Source: Jeongeupia sp. HS-3 (GTDB taxonomy: Bacteria > Pseudomonadota > Gammaproteobacteria > Burkholderiales > Chitinibacteraceae). From it: a stretch of DNA of 64,000 nucleotides. Made by a program: the position numbers and the translations under genes. How positions within the stretch are numbered: the first letter of the stretch is position 1; the number at the start of each line of letters is the position of its first letter. Of the stretch, positions 18,344-27,441 are shown one piece after another. The DNA lies in NCBI RefSeq assembly GCF_015140455.1, contig NZ_AP024094.1, positions 1,550,001-1,614,000 on the forward strand. The letters run 5' to 3'. The notes below the pieces were generated by a model, which saw nothing but the letters and a program-made list of their open reading frames with translations, was not told the origin of the DNA and made no database searches.

Positions 18344-19627
18344 TCAGGCGACTTCCGGTTGCTCGGGCTCGTCCACGGCCCCGTAAACCAGCTCGGGTGC
18401 GGTGCCGCTATTGATCACCGACTCATCGACGACCACCTTGGCTACACCCTCCAGCGCCGGCAGCTCATACATGGTATCGAGCAGCGTGCCTTCCAGAATC
18501 GAGCGCAGGCCACGTGCGCCGGTACGGCGCTCCATCGCTTTCTTGGCGATTGCAGCCAGCGCGTCGGTCTCGATATCGAGCTCCACACCTTCCATTTCGA
18601 AAAGTGCCTGGTACTGTTTCAAGAGCGCGTTCTTCGGCTCGGTCAGGATGTTGACCAAGGCGGCTTCGTCGAGCTCGTCGAGTGTCGCGATCACCGGCAA
18701 ACGACCGACAAATTCCGGGATCAAGCCAAAACGCACCAGATCATCGGGTTCGACATCATGCAATACCGTACCCAGCCCCGCCTTCTCGTCCTTGCTGACG
18801 ACTTCGGCACCGAAGCCGATTCCGCCTTTGGCCGAGCGATTACGGATGATTTTGGCCAAACCTTCGAACGCCCCGCCACAAATGAACAGGATATTGGTGG
18901 TATCGACCTGCGGCATCTCGTGGTTCGGATGCTTGCGGCCACCGTGCGGCGGCACCGATGCAATCGTGCCTTCAACCAGCTTGAGCAAGGCCTGCTGCAC
19001 GCCCTCGCCCGATACATCACGGGTGATAGACGGGTTTTCCGACTTGCGGGCGATCTTGTCGATCTCGTCGATGTAGACGATGCCGCGCTGCGCCTTTTCA
19101 ACGTCAAAATCGCACTGCGCCAACAGCTTGGCGATGATGTGCTCGACGTCCTCACCCACATAACCGGCTTCGGTCAGCGTGGTCGCATCGGCGATCACGA
19201 ACGGCACATCCAGCAACTTGGCCAGCGTTTGCGCCAGCAAGGTCTTGCCCGAACCGGTCGGGCCGATCAGCAGGATGTTCGACTTGGCGAGCTCGACACC
19301 ATTGGCCGACTTGCTGCCCTTGGTCGAGAGTCGCTTGAAATGGTTGTAGACCGCGACGGCAAGAATCTTCTTGGCGCGTTCCTGGCCGATGACGTACTGA
19401 TCCAGCGTGCCGCGGATTTCGGTTGGCACTGGCAGTTTTTTGCCATCGCCACTGACCGCTTCGACACCGGGCAGTTGCGATGCTTCATCCTTGAGGATGT
19501 CGGTGCACAGCTCGATGCATTCGTTGCAGATAAACACCTGCGGGCCGGCGATCAATTTCTTGACCTCGTGCTGGCTCTTGCCGCAGAACGAGCAGTACAG
19601 CAGTTTTTCGTTGGATTTGTCGGTCAT
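18344..19627 (-). CDS. clpX: ClpX, ATPase subunit of the ClpXP protease
   Basis: 427 aa. The N-terminal zinc-binding domain has Cys12, Cys15, Cys34 and Cys37 and recruits adaptors. The AAA+ core has Walker A GPTGSGKT (122-129), Walker [10 protein letters not shown], the pore loop GYVGED, and the IGF-type ClpP-docking loop in KGGIGFGAE. ClpX unfolds tagged proteins and feeds them to ClpP. The ribosome site is unusually strong (AAGGAGG 7 bp before ATG). It lies 105 bp downstream of clpP on the same strand. Confidence 0.97.
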   Translation of the reverse strand: MTDKSNEKLLYCSFCGKSQHEVKKLIAGPQVFICNECIELCTDILKDEASQLPGVEAVSGDGKKLPVPTEIRGTLDQYVIGQERAKKILAVAVYNHFKRLSTKGSKSANGVELAKSNILLIGPTGSGKTLLAQTLAKLLDVPFVIADATTLTEAGYVGEDVEHIIAKLLAQCDFDVEKAQRGIVYIDEIDKIARKSENPSITRDVSGEGVQQALLKLVEGTIASVPPHGGRKHPNHEMPQVDTTNILFICGGAFEGLAKIIRNRSAKGGIGFGAEVVSKDEKAGLGTVLHDVEPDDLVRFGLIPEFVGRLPVIATLDELDEAALVNILTEPKNALLKQYQALFEMEGVELDIETDALAAIAKKAMERRTGARGLRSILEGTLLDTMYELPALEGVAKVVVDESVINSGTAPELVYGAVDEPEQPEVA

Positions 19628-19686
19628 TGTCCCCCCTCCTTGAGGTTACGCTTCGGGGTGGATACGCGCAGGTAATCGGGAGATAA

Positions 19687-19706
19687 CCCGGCGCCAGGGC
19701 GCCGGG
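19687..19706 (-). other. Hairpin in the clpP-clpX gap
   Basis: CCCGGCGCC (19687-19695) and GGCGCCGGG (19698-19706) form a perfect 9-bp inverted repeat. On the minus strand it is followed by TTATCT only. It may reduce read-through or mark an RNA processing point between clpP and clpX. Confidence 0.45.
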
Positions 19707-19732
19707 CGAGCATACATCGTTCAGACGAGCGT

Positions 19733-20365
19733 TTAGGCAAGCGCCTGGCGCGACACCAGCACATCGTCGATCAGGCCATAGGCCTTGGCTTCAACCGAAC
19801 TCATGAAATTATCACGATCGGTATCACGTTCGATGGTTTCGATCGGCTGACCCGTGTGCTTGGCCAGCATTTCGTTCAAGGAACGCTTGGTTTTCAGCAA
19901 CTCGCGCGCATGGATCTCGATATCCGATGCTTGCCCGGCCAGACCACCAATCAGTGGCTGGTGGATCATGATGCGTGCATTCGGCAATGCGAAGCGCTTG
20001 CCTTCAGCGCCGGCAGCCAGCAGGAACGCACCCATCGAGGCAGCCAGACCGTTGCACAAGGTCGAGACCTTGGGCTTGATGAACTGCATCGTATCGTAAA
20101 TCGCCAGGCCGGCCGTCACCGAGCCACCGGGCGAATTGATATAGAAGTGGATGTCTTTGTCCGGATTTTCGCTTTCCAGGAACAGAAGCTGCGCCACGAT
20201 CACATTGGCGGTGGCATCGTTCACCGGCCCCACCAGAAAGATCACCCGCTCGCGCAACAGCCGCGAGTAGATATCATAAGCGCGCTCACCACGACCGCTT
20301 TGTTCGATCACCATCGGCACGTAGCCGAGGCCTTGCGGGTCAAATTCCGATCGTTGCATGATCAC
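19733..20365 (-). CDS. clpP: ClpP, proteolytic subunit of the Clp protease
   Basis: 210 aa. It is the serine peptidase that forms the ClpP tetradecamer. The catalytic Ser is in [11 protein letters not shown] (Ser110), His135 is in MIHQPLIG, and the Asp lies in the RDTDRDNF segment (about 181-185). The spacing matches E. coli ClpP. A short propeptide precedes [23 protein letters not shown]. It is downstream of tig and upstream of clpX, the conserved order. It works with ClpX and probably ClpA. Confidence 0.97.
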   Translation of the reverse strand: MIMQRSEFDPQGLGYVPMVIEQSGRGERAYDIYSRLLRERVIFLVGPVNDATANVIVAQLLFLESENPDKDIHFYINSPGGSVTAGLAIYDTMQFIKPKVSTLCNGLAASMGAFLLAAGAEGKRFALPNARIMIHQPLIGGLAGQASDIEIHARELLKTKRSLNEMLAKHTGQPIETIERDTDRDNFMSSVEAKAYGLIDDVLVSRQALA

Positions 20366-20407
20366 CTCAAGTGAGTGGGATTGTTTTCATCGCTACAAGA
20401 CGACAAC

Positions 20408-20427
20408 GGCCGGCCGGTTGCGGCCGG
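20408..20427 (-). other. Hairpin downstream of tig
   Basis: GCCGGCCG (20408-20415) and CGGCCGGC (20420-20427) form an 8-bp GC stem with a 4-base loop. The following minus-strand sequence is only moderately T-rich (TTGTCGTCTTG). It is a weak terminator candidate between tig and clpP. Confidence 0.4.
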
Positions 20428-20491
20428 CGTGCCCGATATCGGGTCATCGCCTGCGCCGCAGCCCGGACCGGCCGCTCAGCAAAGGAAAAGC

Positions 20492-21799
20492 TTAACCTTG
20501 CTGGCCCATCAGCTCTTCAAAGCTAACCGGCTTTTCAACAGTCTTGGCCTTGGACAGGACGAAGTCGACAACATTGTCTTCCAATGCCATCGATTCCGGG
20601 CCGGCCAGACGCTGGCGATCTTCGTAATACCAAGCCAGCACGTCAGCCGGATCTTCATAATTCTCGGCCAGATCTTCGATGATTGCCTTGGTCTGTTCCG
20701 GCTTGGCTTCCAGACCGTTGGCCTTCACGACTTCGGCCAGTACCAGACCGAGGTGCACGCGGCGTTGTGCTTGCGCTTCGAACATGGCTGGCGAGAACGG
20801 TACCAACTTGGGGTCGATACCGCGTTGTTTCAAGTCAGCTTGTGCCTGTTCTGCCAAACGACCGATTTCCAGACCAACCAGCGACTTTGGCAGCTCAACC
20901 GGCGCGGCTTCGATCAGCGTGCTCATGACGTTTTCCTTGGCACGGGCCTTCAGGCGGAAACGCACTTCACGCTCAAGGTTCTTTTTCACCTCGTCGCGCA
21001 TTTTGGCCACATCGCCATCGGCAACGCCCATGGCTTTGGCGAAGTCTTCGTTGACTTCCGGCAGCAAGGCGGCGGCAACGTTCTTGACGGTGATGGTGAA
21101 GACGGCCGTCTTGCCGGCGACATCTTTGCCCTGATAATCCTCAGGAAAACTGACCTCAACATCCTTGGTTTCGTCTTCCTTCATGCCGCGGATGCCAGCT
21201 TCGAACTCGGGCAGCATCTGGGCCTTGCCCAGCAGGAAAGCATAGTTTTCTGCCGAACCACCGTCGAAGGCTTCGCCATCGATGGTGCCCTTGAAGTCGA
21301 TGATGACACGGTCTTCATCGGCAGCAGCACGCTCAACGCGCTCGAAACGGGTGCGTTGCTTGCGCAGGATATCAATCGTCTTGTCGATTTCGGCATCGCT
21401 GATGGTCAGCGTCGGCTTTTCGACTTCCTTGTCGGCGAGCTCACCGACGACGACTTCCGGATACACTTCGAAGGTCGCGACGAACTGGAAGTCACCGTCG
21501 TCAGCGGCATCGGCCTTAGGCTCGAAACGCGGATAGCCGGCAACTTGCAGCTTTTGTTCTTGTACGGCCAGGCCGAACGAGCGCTCGACGGTTTCGCCAA
21601 GCACTTCTTCCTGAACGCGGAAACCGTGTTGCTGTGCAACGATCTTGAGCGGCGCCTTGCCCGGGCGGAAGCCGGCGATCCTGGCGGTCTTGGCGACACG
21701 CTTCAGACGGGCATCGACCTGCTTGCCGATTTCTTCACGCGGGACGGAGAAGCTGAGACGGCGCTCAAGCCCGTTCAGGGTTTCCAGTTGTGCTTGCAT
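20492..21799 (-). CDS. tig: Trigger factor
   Basis: 435 aa, the ribosome-bound chaperone and prolyl isomerase. The ribosome-docking motif GFRPGKAP is at residues 43-50. The FKBP-like PPIase domain follows (VIIDFKGTIDGEAFDGGSAENYAFLLG to FPEDYQ, about 165-235), then the all-alpha chaperone arms. It folds nascent chains as they leave the ribosome. It starts the tig-clpP-clpX-lon series on the minus strand, just after tRNA-Leu. Confidence 0.96.
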   Translation of the reverse strand: MQAQLETLNGLERRLSFSVPREEIGKQVDARLKRVAKTARIAGFRPGKAPLKIVAQQHGFRVQEEVLGETVERSFGLAVQEQKLQVAGYPRFEPKADAADDGDFQFVATFEVYPEVVVGELADKEVEKPTLTISDAEIDKTIDILRKQRTRFERVERAAADEDRVIIDFKGTIDGEAFDGGSAENYAFLLGKAQMLPEFEAGIRGMKEDETKDVEVSFPEDYQGKDVAGKTAVFTITVKNVAAALLPEVNEDFAKAMGVADGDVAKMRDEVKKNLEREVRFRLKARAKENVMSTLIEAAPVELPKSLVGLEIGRLAEQAQADLKQRGIDPKLVPFSPAMFEAQAQRRVHLGLVLAEVVKANGLEAKPEQTKAIIEDLAENYEDPADVLAWYYEDRQRLAGPESMALEDNVVDFVLSKAKTVEKPVSFEELMGQQG

Positions 21800-21933
21800 C
21801 GTAACCTTCCTTGGAATTTGAGTGTCGCTCGCGGCGGCAACAGAGGCCGCGATCAGGGTTCGGGGCTGGTCGTTCCGGCTGGGAACCGCCCCCGATGCCT
21901 GCGCGCAAACGCACGGCTACCGGGGAAATATTC

Positions 21934-22018
21934 TGTGGTGCGAGCGGAGAGACTCGAACTCTCACGTCTTACGACGCTGGAACCTAAATCCAGTGCGTCT
22001 ACCAATTCCGCCACGCTC
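21934..22018 (-). tRNA. tRNA-Leu (anticodon TAG)
   Basis: 85 nt including encoded CCA. It is class II, with a long variable arm (CGTCGTAAGACG). The acceptor pairs GCGAGCG with CGCTCGC. The anticodon loop is TTTAGGT, so TAG, from 21982-21984. It is upstream of tig on the same strand. Confidence 0.97.
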
Positions 22019-22193
22019 GCAATGCCGGGAGACTTTGAAACCACGCATTCGCGAGGCAGCCTGCAGACAAGCCTGCGATTATATGGGAAAGCACACGCAA
22101 AAAACAAACGCCGCCGCAGCCATTTGCCCACAACACTGCTGTGTCATACTCGCGACGACCTTTCTACTCCCTGCCCGAACCTCACATACGGTC

Positions 22194-23252
22194 ATGAATT
22201 CCGTCGCCTCTTACCCTCTTTTGCGCGTGCTGATCGACAGCGACCCCGCCCTGAATCCCCCATTGCAGTGGTGGGCCGGGCAAGCCGGTACGGTACCGGT
22301 TCATGGCACAGCCACGCTGGGTATGCTGCCCGCCGCCGATCGACTCGAATGGCTGATCCACCCCGCCCGCGTCGGTTTGCATGCACTGAGCCTGCCGCGT
22401 CAGACGCCGGCCAAGCTACGCGCTTTACTGCCACACGCGCTTGAAGACGAGTTACTCATTCCGGTGGAAACACTGCATCTGGCAATGAAGCATGCCGCCG
22501 ATGGCAAGCTGGCGGCGCGCAGCGTCGATCGGGCTTGGCTACAAAGCTGGCTGGACTACTTTGGCACCGTACAGCGCCCCCCGCAGGCGGCTTGGGCGCT
22601 GGCTGACTTATTACCACACGGCCCAGACTGGCTGGCCGTCGAGCTTAATCAAGGCGCCCTGCTGCGTAGCGCCGCAGGCGAAGCCAGCTGGCTCGACGAT
22701 GCCGCGCTGATCCCGGCCATTGCCGCCGATGCACCGCTCTCGCATCTTGAGCTCAATGCCCTGGCGCTACAGGCCGGGGCCGACGTCAATCTGCTTCAAG
22801 GTGAATTCGCGCCGCGAACCTCGCCCAGGATCAACTGGTGGTCATGGCGCCGCGCAGGCGCGCTGGCCGGTGTTTCGCTGGCGCTTTGGCTCGCCAGCGA
22901 CGCGGTGCACTGGTGGCAATTGCGCCAATCGGTCAACGAGCTGCGTCGCAGCATGCGCCAAAGCTATGCCGCGGCCTTTCCGGGTGAGCCAGTGGTTGAT
23001 CCGGCCTTGCAACTGGCGAGCAAGTTGCGCCAAACCGGCGCCAAAGCCAGCACGCTGGTTGCGCGACTACAACAACTCGACGGCGCCGGTGTCGCCGCCG
23101 GCGCCATCAGCCAGATCAGTTATCAGAACGACAGGCTGACACTGGAGTTGACGCCGGCGGCGGCCGATGCCGTCACGGCGCGGCTGAATGCCGCCGGTGA
23201 AAAATTCACCCGCGAGCCGGTGAGCGGCGACCGAGTCAGACTGCAATGGTGA
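22194..23252 (+). CDS. gspL: Type II secretion system protein GspL
   Basis: 352 aa. The cytoplasmic N-terminal part (LEWLIHPARVGLHALSLPRQ, LPHALEDELLIPVETLHLA) is the actin-like GspL cytoplasmic domain. A single membrane helix follows (GALAGVSLALWLASDAVHWW, about residues 220-240), then a small periplasmic ferredoxin-like domain. GspL links the GspE ATPase to the inner-membrane platform and pairs with GspM. I chose the ATG at 22194 because the frame upstream of it crosses the tRNA-Leu gene. It overlaps gspM by 7 bp. No other T2SS gene upstream is in the window. Confidence 0.9.
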   Translation: MNSVASYPLLRVLIDSDPALNPPLQWWAGQAGTVPVHGTATLGMLPAADRLEWLIHPARVGLHALSLPRQTPAKLRALLPHALEDELLIPVETLHLAMKHAADGKLAARSVDRAWLQSWLDYFGTVQRPPQAAWALADLLPHGPDWLAVELNQGALLRSAAGEASWLDDAALIPAIAADAPLSHLELNALALQAGADVNLLQGEFAPRTSPRINWWSWRRAGALAGVSLALWLASDAVHWWQLRQSVNELRRSMRQSYAAAFPGEPVVDPALQLASKLRQTGAKASTLVARLQQLDGAGVAAGAISQISYQNDRLTLELTPAAADAVTARLNAAGEKFTREPVSGDRVRLQW

Positions 23253-23731
23253 TGCCCATGTCCAAATTACACGCCCTGCACACCTGGTGGCGGGGTCGCG
23301 AACCACGTGAACGGATCATCCTCGCCAGCGGTGGCGTCATCGTGCTGGCTGCGCTGCTCTACGGCGGCGTGTGGCAGCCGCTATCGAGTGCGTCGGCCAA
23401 GCTGACGAGGCAACTACCCAAGCTCCAGTCCGATCTGGCTGATTTGCAACGCGGCGTGACCGAGCTCAAACAATCCGGCGCGCGCCGGCCGGCACCAGCG
23501 CCGGGAGAAATCCGCCAGCATGTGCAAGCAACGCTGGATGCGCTGCAACTAAGCGCCGACCTGCAAGCGCTGCCCGGTGAACAAGTGCGCATCGTCATCA
23601 GCCGCCTTCCGTTCGAGCAGGTGCTGGCGTTGCTGGGCGCGCTGGAAAACGATCAGAACCTGCATATCGTGCGTGCGGACATCCGCGGTCAGGATGGCTC
23701 GGCGCAACTTGAACTGGTGGTACAGCCATGA
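23246..23731 (+). CDS. gspM: Type II secretion system protein GspM
   Basis: 161 aa. A short cytoplasmic N-terminus is followed by one membrane helix (IILASGGVIVLAALLYGGVW, about residues 25-44), a coiled-coil-like stretch and a periplasmic ferredoxin-like domain. This is the GspM layout (bitopic partner of GspL). Three in-frame ATGs (23246, 23252, 23258) could start it; the overlap with gspL indicates translational coupling. The gspN start overlaps its 3' end by 4 bp (ATGA). Confidence 0.87.
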   Translation: MVMPMSKLHALHTWWRGREPRERIILASGGVIVLAALLYGGVWQPLSSASAKLTRQLPKLQSDLADLQRGVTELKQSGARRPAPAPGEIRQHVQATLDALQLSADLQALPGEQVRIVISRLPFEQVLALLGALENDQNLHIVRADIRGQDGSAQLELVVQP

Positions 23732-24462
23732 AACGCCTGAAACCCTCACGGCTGCTGATCATCGGCGGTCTCTGCTTTGCCGCCGCAATCGTCATTCGAT
23801 TACCGGCCAGCTTGTTGGCCGGGGCGGCACCGGCGCCGCTGCAACTGGCCGGTGTCAGCGGCACGCTGTGGAGCGGCCGTGCCGCGCAGATCGGCATTCA
23901 TGGTCAGGAGCTGGTGCGCGGGCTTGTTTGGCGCTGGCAACCTGCCAGCCTGCTGCGCGGTGAACTCGGCTGGACACTGGCAAGCACCGATACGGTCACG
24001 CCGCTCTCGGGACAATTGCGCGCCGGCTTTGGCGGCATCCGCCTCGATGACCTCAGTGCCCGTCTGCCGGCCGCGCCGATTTTCAATCTGGCCAAGCCGC
24101 TGCTGCCGTTTCAACTGGGCGGTACGCTGCTGATCAGTGCCAAACGGCTGGATCGCCACACGCTCATCGATACCAGCGCCCAATGGCTCGATGCCAACTC
24201 GTTGGTCACGCCGCAAGCCAATCCCTTTGGTAGTTACAAGCTGGCGCTGCAACAACAGGGCAACACACTCGGCTGGCAAATGACGCCGCTAGGTGGACGG
24301 CTGGTGATTTCGGGTCATGGCAACCTCGGCCCGACCGGGCCGCGCGGCAGCCTGACGCTGGAAGCCGCCGAAGGCCAAGCAGCAGCGTTCGCGCCGCTGC
24401 TTGATCGGCTGCCGGGCAATGGCAAGGCGCATACGCTACAACTGGGGCCGGCGGCACCGTGA
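23728..24462 (+). CDS. gspN: Type II secretion system protein GspN
   Basis: 244 aa. It has one N-terminal membrane helix (LLIIGGLCFAAAIVIRLPASLL) and a periplasmic beta-rich domain with the T2SN features LAGVSGTLWSGRA and LVWRWQPASLLRGELGW. GspN is an accessory component present in only some T2SS operons. It overlaps gspM by 4 bp and is the last gene of gspLMN. glnB follows after 65 bp with its own -10 element. Confidence 0.87.
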   Translation: MKRLKPSRLLIIGGLCFAAAIVIRLPASLLAGAAPAPLQLAGVSGTLWSGRAAQIGIHGQELVRGLVWRWQPASLLRGELGWTLASTDTVTPLSGQLRAGFGGIRLDDLSARLPAAPIFNLAKPLLPFQLGGTLLISAKRLDRHTLIDTSAQWLDANSLVTPQANPFGSYKLALQQQGNTLGWQMTPLGGRLVISGHGNLGPTGPRGSLTLEAAEGQAAAFAPLLDRLPGNGKAHTLQLGPAAP

Positions 24463-24477
24463 GCGGCCCAAGCCGCT

Positions 24478-24866
<389 letters not shown>

Positions 24867-24888
24867 ACCTTCTGCCGCATCGCGATCA

Positions 24889-24911
24889 GCCCGGCCAATG
24901 CCGGGCTTTTT
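24889..24911 (+). terminator. Intrinsic terminator of glnB
   Basis: GCCCGGC (24889-24895), loop CAAT, GCCGGGC (24900-24906), then TTTTT. It lies 22 bp past the glnB stop. Confidence 0.9.
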
Positions 24912-24957
24912 CATGCGCGGCATTCATGCAAGCGCCCATTCAACGCAAAAGATCGGT

Positions 24958-27123
24958 TCAAACCTCTTGCGGGTCGACATCGATCACCCAGCGCACGCCT
25001 TTGGGCGGTTTGGCGGCGAGTTGCTCGGACAAATGCGCTGCCGCTGCGGCGATCGGGCCACGCGTCGCCGCGGTCACGAGCATCTGCGCGCGCTCCCAGC
25101 CGGCCTTGCGGCTCATGCTTGCTGCAATCGGCGTCATCGCCTGCACCGGCTGGCCAGCCAATGCACCGCGTAGTGCATTCAGAAAGGCAATCGCGGTTTC
25201 GGTGCGCTTGGCCTCGGCGCGCACCATCAGCCATGCCGCGCACGGCGGCAGCAAAAGATCGCGCCGGGCGGCGAGCTGTTCGTCGGCAAATGCCGCGTAA
25301 TCGCCGGCCAGCAGCGCTGCGTAGAACGGATGCTCTGGATAGCGCGTCTGGATCAGCACCTGCCCCGGCTGGCCGGCGCGACCGGCGCGACCGGCCACCT
25401 GCAGCAGCTGCGCGAACAACCGTTCTTCGGCGCGAAAATCGACACTGAAGAGGCCGGCATCGGCATTCAGCACCACCACCAGCTGCAAATTGGCGAAGTC
25501 GTGCCCCTTGGCGAGCATTTGCGTGCCGACAAGCAAGCGGGTTTCGCCCGAATGCACCGTCGCCAGCATCGCCTCCAGGCTGCCTTTGCGACGAGTGTTG
25601 TCGCGATCGATCCGTAGCGGCGGCGTAGCGGGAAAGTGCGTGGCCAGCACGTCCTCGATTCTTTGGGTTCCCTGCCCCAAGGGTTTGAGGTCGGCGTTGC
25701 CGCAGTCTGGGCAATGCACCGGGATCACGCATTCGAAACCGCAATGGTGGCAGCGTAAACGCCGGTCATTCAAATGCAGTACCAGCTTGGCTTCGCAGCG
25801 TTTGCAATTGCTGACCCAGCCGCATTCATTGCAGGTCAGCACCGGTGAATAGCCGCGCCGGTTGATGAACACCAGCGCCTGACCGCCGCGCGCCAGCGTT
25901 GCACGCATGCGCTCAAGCGCCAGGGGATGAATACCATCGGGCATGAATACCTTGCCGGTCGGCAGTACTTCCAGCGTCGGCGCTACCGCGCCCCCCACGG
26001 CCCGGTGCGGTAGATCGAGGCGCGTGTAACGGCCTTCCCGCGCGTTCTTCCAGGTTTCGATGCTCGGCGTCGCCGACCCCAGCACCACCGGCACAACACG
26101 ATCGCGCGCGCGCCATACCGCCAGATCGCGCGCCGAATAGCGCACCCCTTCCTGTTGCCGGTACGAGCCGTCGTGCTCCTCGTCGACGACGATCAGCCCC
26201 AGTGAGGGCAGCGGCGTGAATACCGACAAACGGGTGCCGAGCACGATGCGCGCCTCGCCGCGCACCGCCCGCAGCCAGTTGCGCGTGCGCTCGCCATCGG
26301 CCAGACCGCTGTGCAGGCTGACGATGGCCTCCTGCGGGAAGCGGGCGCGAAACCGCGCCTCCAGTTGCGGTGTCAGATTGATTTCCGGCACCAGCACCAG
26401 CACCTGTTCGCCTCGCCCAAGCCGCTCGGCGATCGTGCGCAGATACACCTCGGTTTTGCCCGAGCCGGTCACGCCATAAAGCAGGAAGGCGGCAAAGCCC
26501 GCAGCCGCATTGATCGCCTCGACTGCGTGGGCTTGGGACGCGTGCAAGGCTGGCAAGCTGCCCTGCTGCGGCATCCCTTCGGGCCGCGCCGGCGCCACGG
26601 CGATGACCTCGCCGGACGCCTGCCATTCTGCCAGCCAGCGCAGCGCATCGCCGGCGACATCGCGAATTGCCTCGCGTGATTGCGGCGTACGCAATGAATC
26701 CGCGAGTTGTCGCTGTTTTTTGGCGCGCGGCGACAGTCTCGTCAGCAAGGCATCGGCATCCACTGCCAGCCACGATAGTCGCGCCTCGTCACCCGACCAT
26801 GGTTTGGGCTGGCGCAGCGCCGCCGGCAAGGCCGCCGCCAGCACCATGCCCAGCGGCGCGGCGTAAAAGTCGGCGCAAAAACGGCACAGCGCCAGCACAT
26901 CGCCCGGCAGCGCCGGCAAATCGCCCGGCGCGCTACCGATGTCCTTCAGGCCGGGGAAATCGGGTTGGCGATCGCTGACCGCGACCACCACACCGGAGAG
27001 GGTCTGGCGTCCGAACGGCACGATCACCCGCTCCCCCACGCCCGCAGCGGCTCGCGGCGCGCGATAGTCGAAACAGCGTGGCAGGGGCACATCAAGGGCG
27101 ACCGAGAGGTAGACGTGGGACAT
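24958..27123 (-). CDS. priA: Primosomal replication restart helicase PriA
   Basis: 721 aa. A 3'-to-5' superfamily 2 helicase that reloads DnaB at stalled forks. The N-terminal DNA-binding domain starts MSHVYLSVALDVPL. Helicase motifs are Walker A LYGVTGSGKTEVY, DEEHD and LGSATPS, plus the C-terminal LLQVAGRAGRAGQPG. Eight cysteines for zinc lie between (CNECGWVSNCKRC, CHHCGFE, CPDCGNA). The start at 27121-27123 gives the typical MSHVYL; the track-type start five codons upstream is less typical. It is downstream of hemE across the AT-rich gap. Confidence 0.96.
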   Translation of the reverse strand: MSHVYLSVALDVPLPRCFDYRAPRAAAGVGERVIVPFGRQTLSGVVVAVSDRQPDFPGLKDIGSAPGDLPALPGDVLALCRFCADFYAAPLGMVLAAALPAALRQPKPWSGDEARLSWLAVDADALLTRLSPRAKKQRQLADSLRTPQSREAIRDVAGDALRWLAEWQASGEVIAVAPARPEGMPQQGSLPALHASQAHAVEAINAAAGFAAFLLYGVTGSGKTEVYLRTIAERLGRGEQVLVLVPEINLTPQLEARFRARFPQEAIVSLHSGLADGERTRNWLRAVRGEARIVLGTRLSVFTPLPSLGLIVVDEEHDGSYRQQEGVRYSARDLAVWRARDRVVPVVLGSATPSIETWKNAREGRYTRLDLPHRAVGGAVAPTLEVLPTGKVFMPDGIHPLALERMRATLARGGQALVFINRRGYSPVLTCNECGWVSNCKRCEAKLVLHLNDRRLRCHHCGFECVIPVHCPDCGNADLKPLGQGTQRIEDVLATHFPATPPLRIDRDNTRRKGSLEAMLATVHSGETRLLVGTQMLAKGHDFANLQLVVVLNADAGLFSVDFRAEERLFAQLLQVAGRAGRAGQPGQVLIQTRYPEHPFYAALLAGDYAAFADEQLAARRDLLLPPCAAWLMVRAEAKRTETAIAFLNALRGALAGQPVQAMTPIAASMSRKAGWERAQMLVTAATRGPIAAAAAHLSEQLAAKPPKGVRWVIDVDPQEV

Positions 27124-27177
27124 TCTGGCCAGGTTCAAGACGGATTATTGCCGCTTCACAAAACTACCCACAAATAC

Positions 27178-27186
27178 TGTGGATAA
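27178..27186 (-). promoter_or_regulatory. Consensus DnaA box
   Basis: TGTGGATAA is the exact reverse complement of TTATCCACA, the strong E. coli DnaA box. Weaker 7/9 matches flank it at 27164-27172 (CTACCCACA) and 27190-27198 (TGTGAACAG), giving three in 35 bp. It lies 55 bp upstream of the priA start. Confidence 0.6.
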
Positions 27187-27283
27187 CTTTGTGAACAGCT
27201 TGTACAGATGCGCCTCAAAGCCAGTCTCACTCTTGCTTCAGCTAGGTTGCACAAATTTTAAACCGCATTTATATGTCGTTATA

Positions 27284-27296
27284 AATCAACAACTTA
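27284..27296 (+). promoter_or_regulatory. IHF consensus site
   Basis: AATCAACAACTTA matches WATCARNNNNTTR at every position. It lies in the most AT-rich part of the gap, about 100 bp from the DnaA boxes. A 13-base degenerate match can occur by chance, but AT-rich context favours function. Confidence 0.45.
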
Positions 27297-27335
27297 GATG
27301 CATTAAACATTACTGAAATACCTGCAAATCAAGCT

Positions 27336-27427
27336 TGACAAGGATCTAGCTCTGCGGCTCGCCTTTGTTGACAACTTACGATCAACATCAGCAAAAAAGG
27401 CCGCACGATAATGCTAAATCCTTGTCA
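27336..27427. repeat. 92-bp nested imperfect inverted repeat
   Basis: The outer arms TGACAAGGATCTAGC (27336-27350) and GCTAAATCCTTGTCA (27413-27427) pair at 14 of 15 positions. Inside, GCGG (27354-27357) pairs with CCGC (27401-27404) and CCTTT (27362-27366) with AAAGG (27396-27400). Innermost, GTTGA (27367-27371) pairs with TCAAC (27382-27386). The arms are ordered so that one extended, bulged hairpin forms. No T-run follows on either strand, so it is not a standard terminator. Confidence 0.6.
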
Positions 27428-27441
27428 TATTTGAGATTTTT

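Larger units (their letters stand above)
27124..27441. other. 318-bp AT-rich structured gap between hemE and priA
   Basis: I see no gene here. The gap is much richer in A+T than the rest of the window. It contains a consensus DnaA box with two weaker ones nearby, a consensus IHF site, an unwinding-prone stretch (about 27245-27330) and a 92-bp nested inverted repeat (27336-27427). It holds the priA promoter by position. It could be a DnaA-responsive promoter, a structured RNA or an origin-like locus. Genes on both sides run on the minus strand, so there is no strand switch typical of oriC. Confidence 0.5.

Noticed and set aside
20375-22444. 689-codon plus-strand frame opposite tig and across tRNA-Leu
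   Set aside because: It overlaps tig and a tRNA gene in antisense and matches no family.
27124-27441. Calling this gap the replication origin outright
   Set aside because: Flanking genes do not switch strand, only one DnaA box is perfect and dnaA is not present. It is kept as a finding, not an origin feature.
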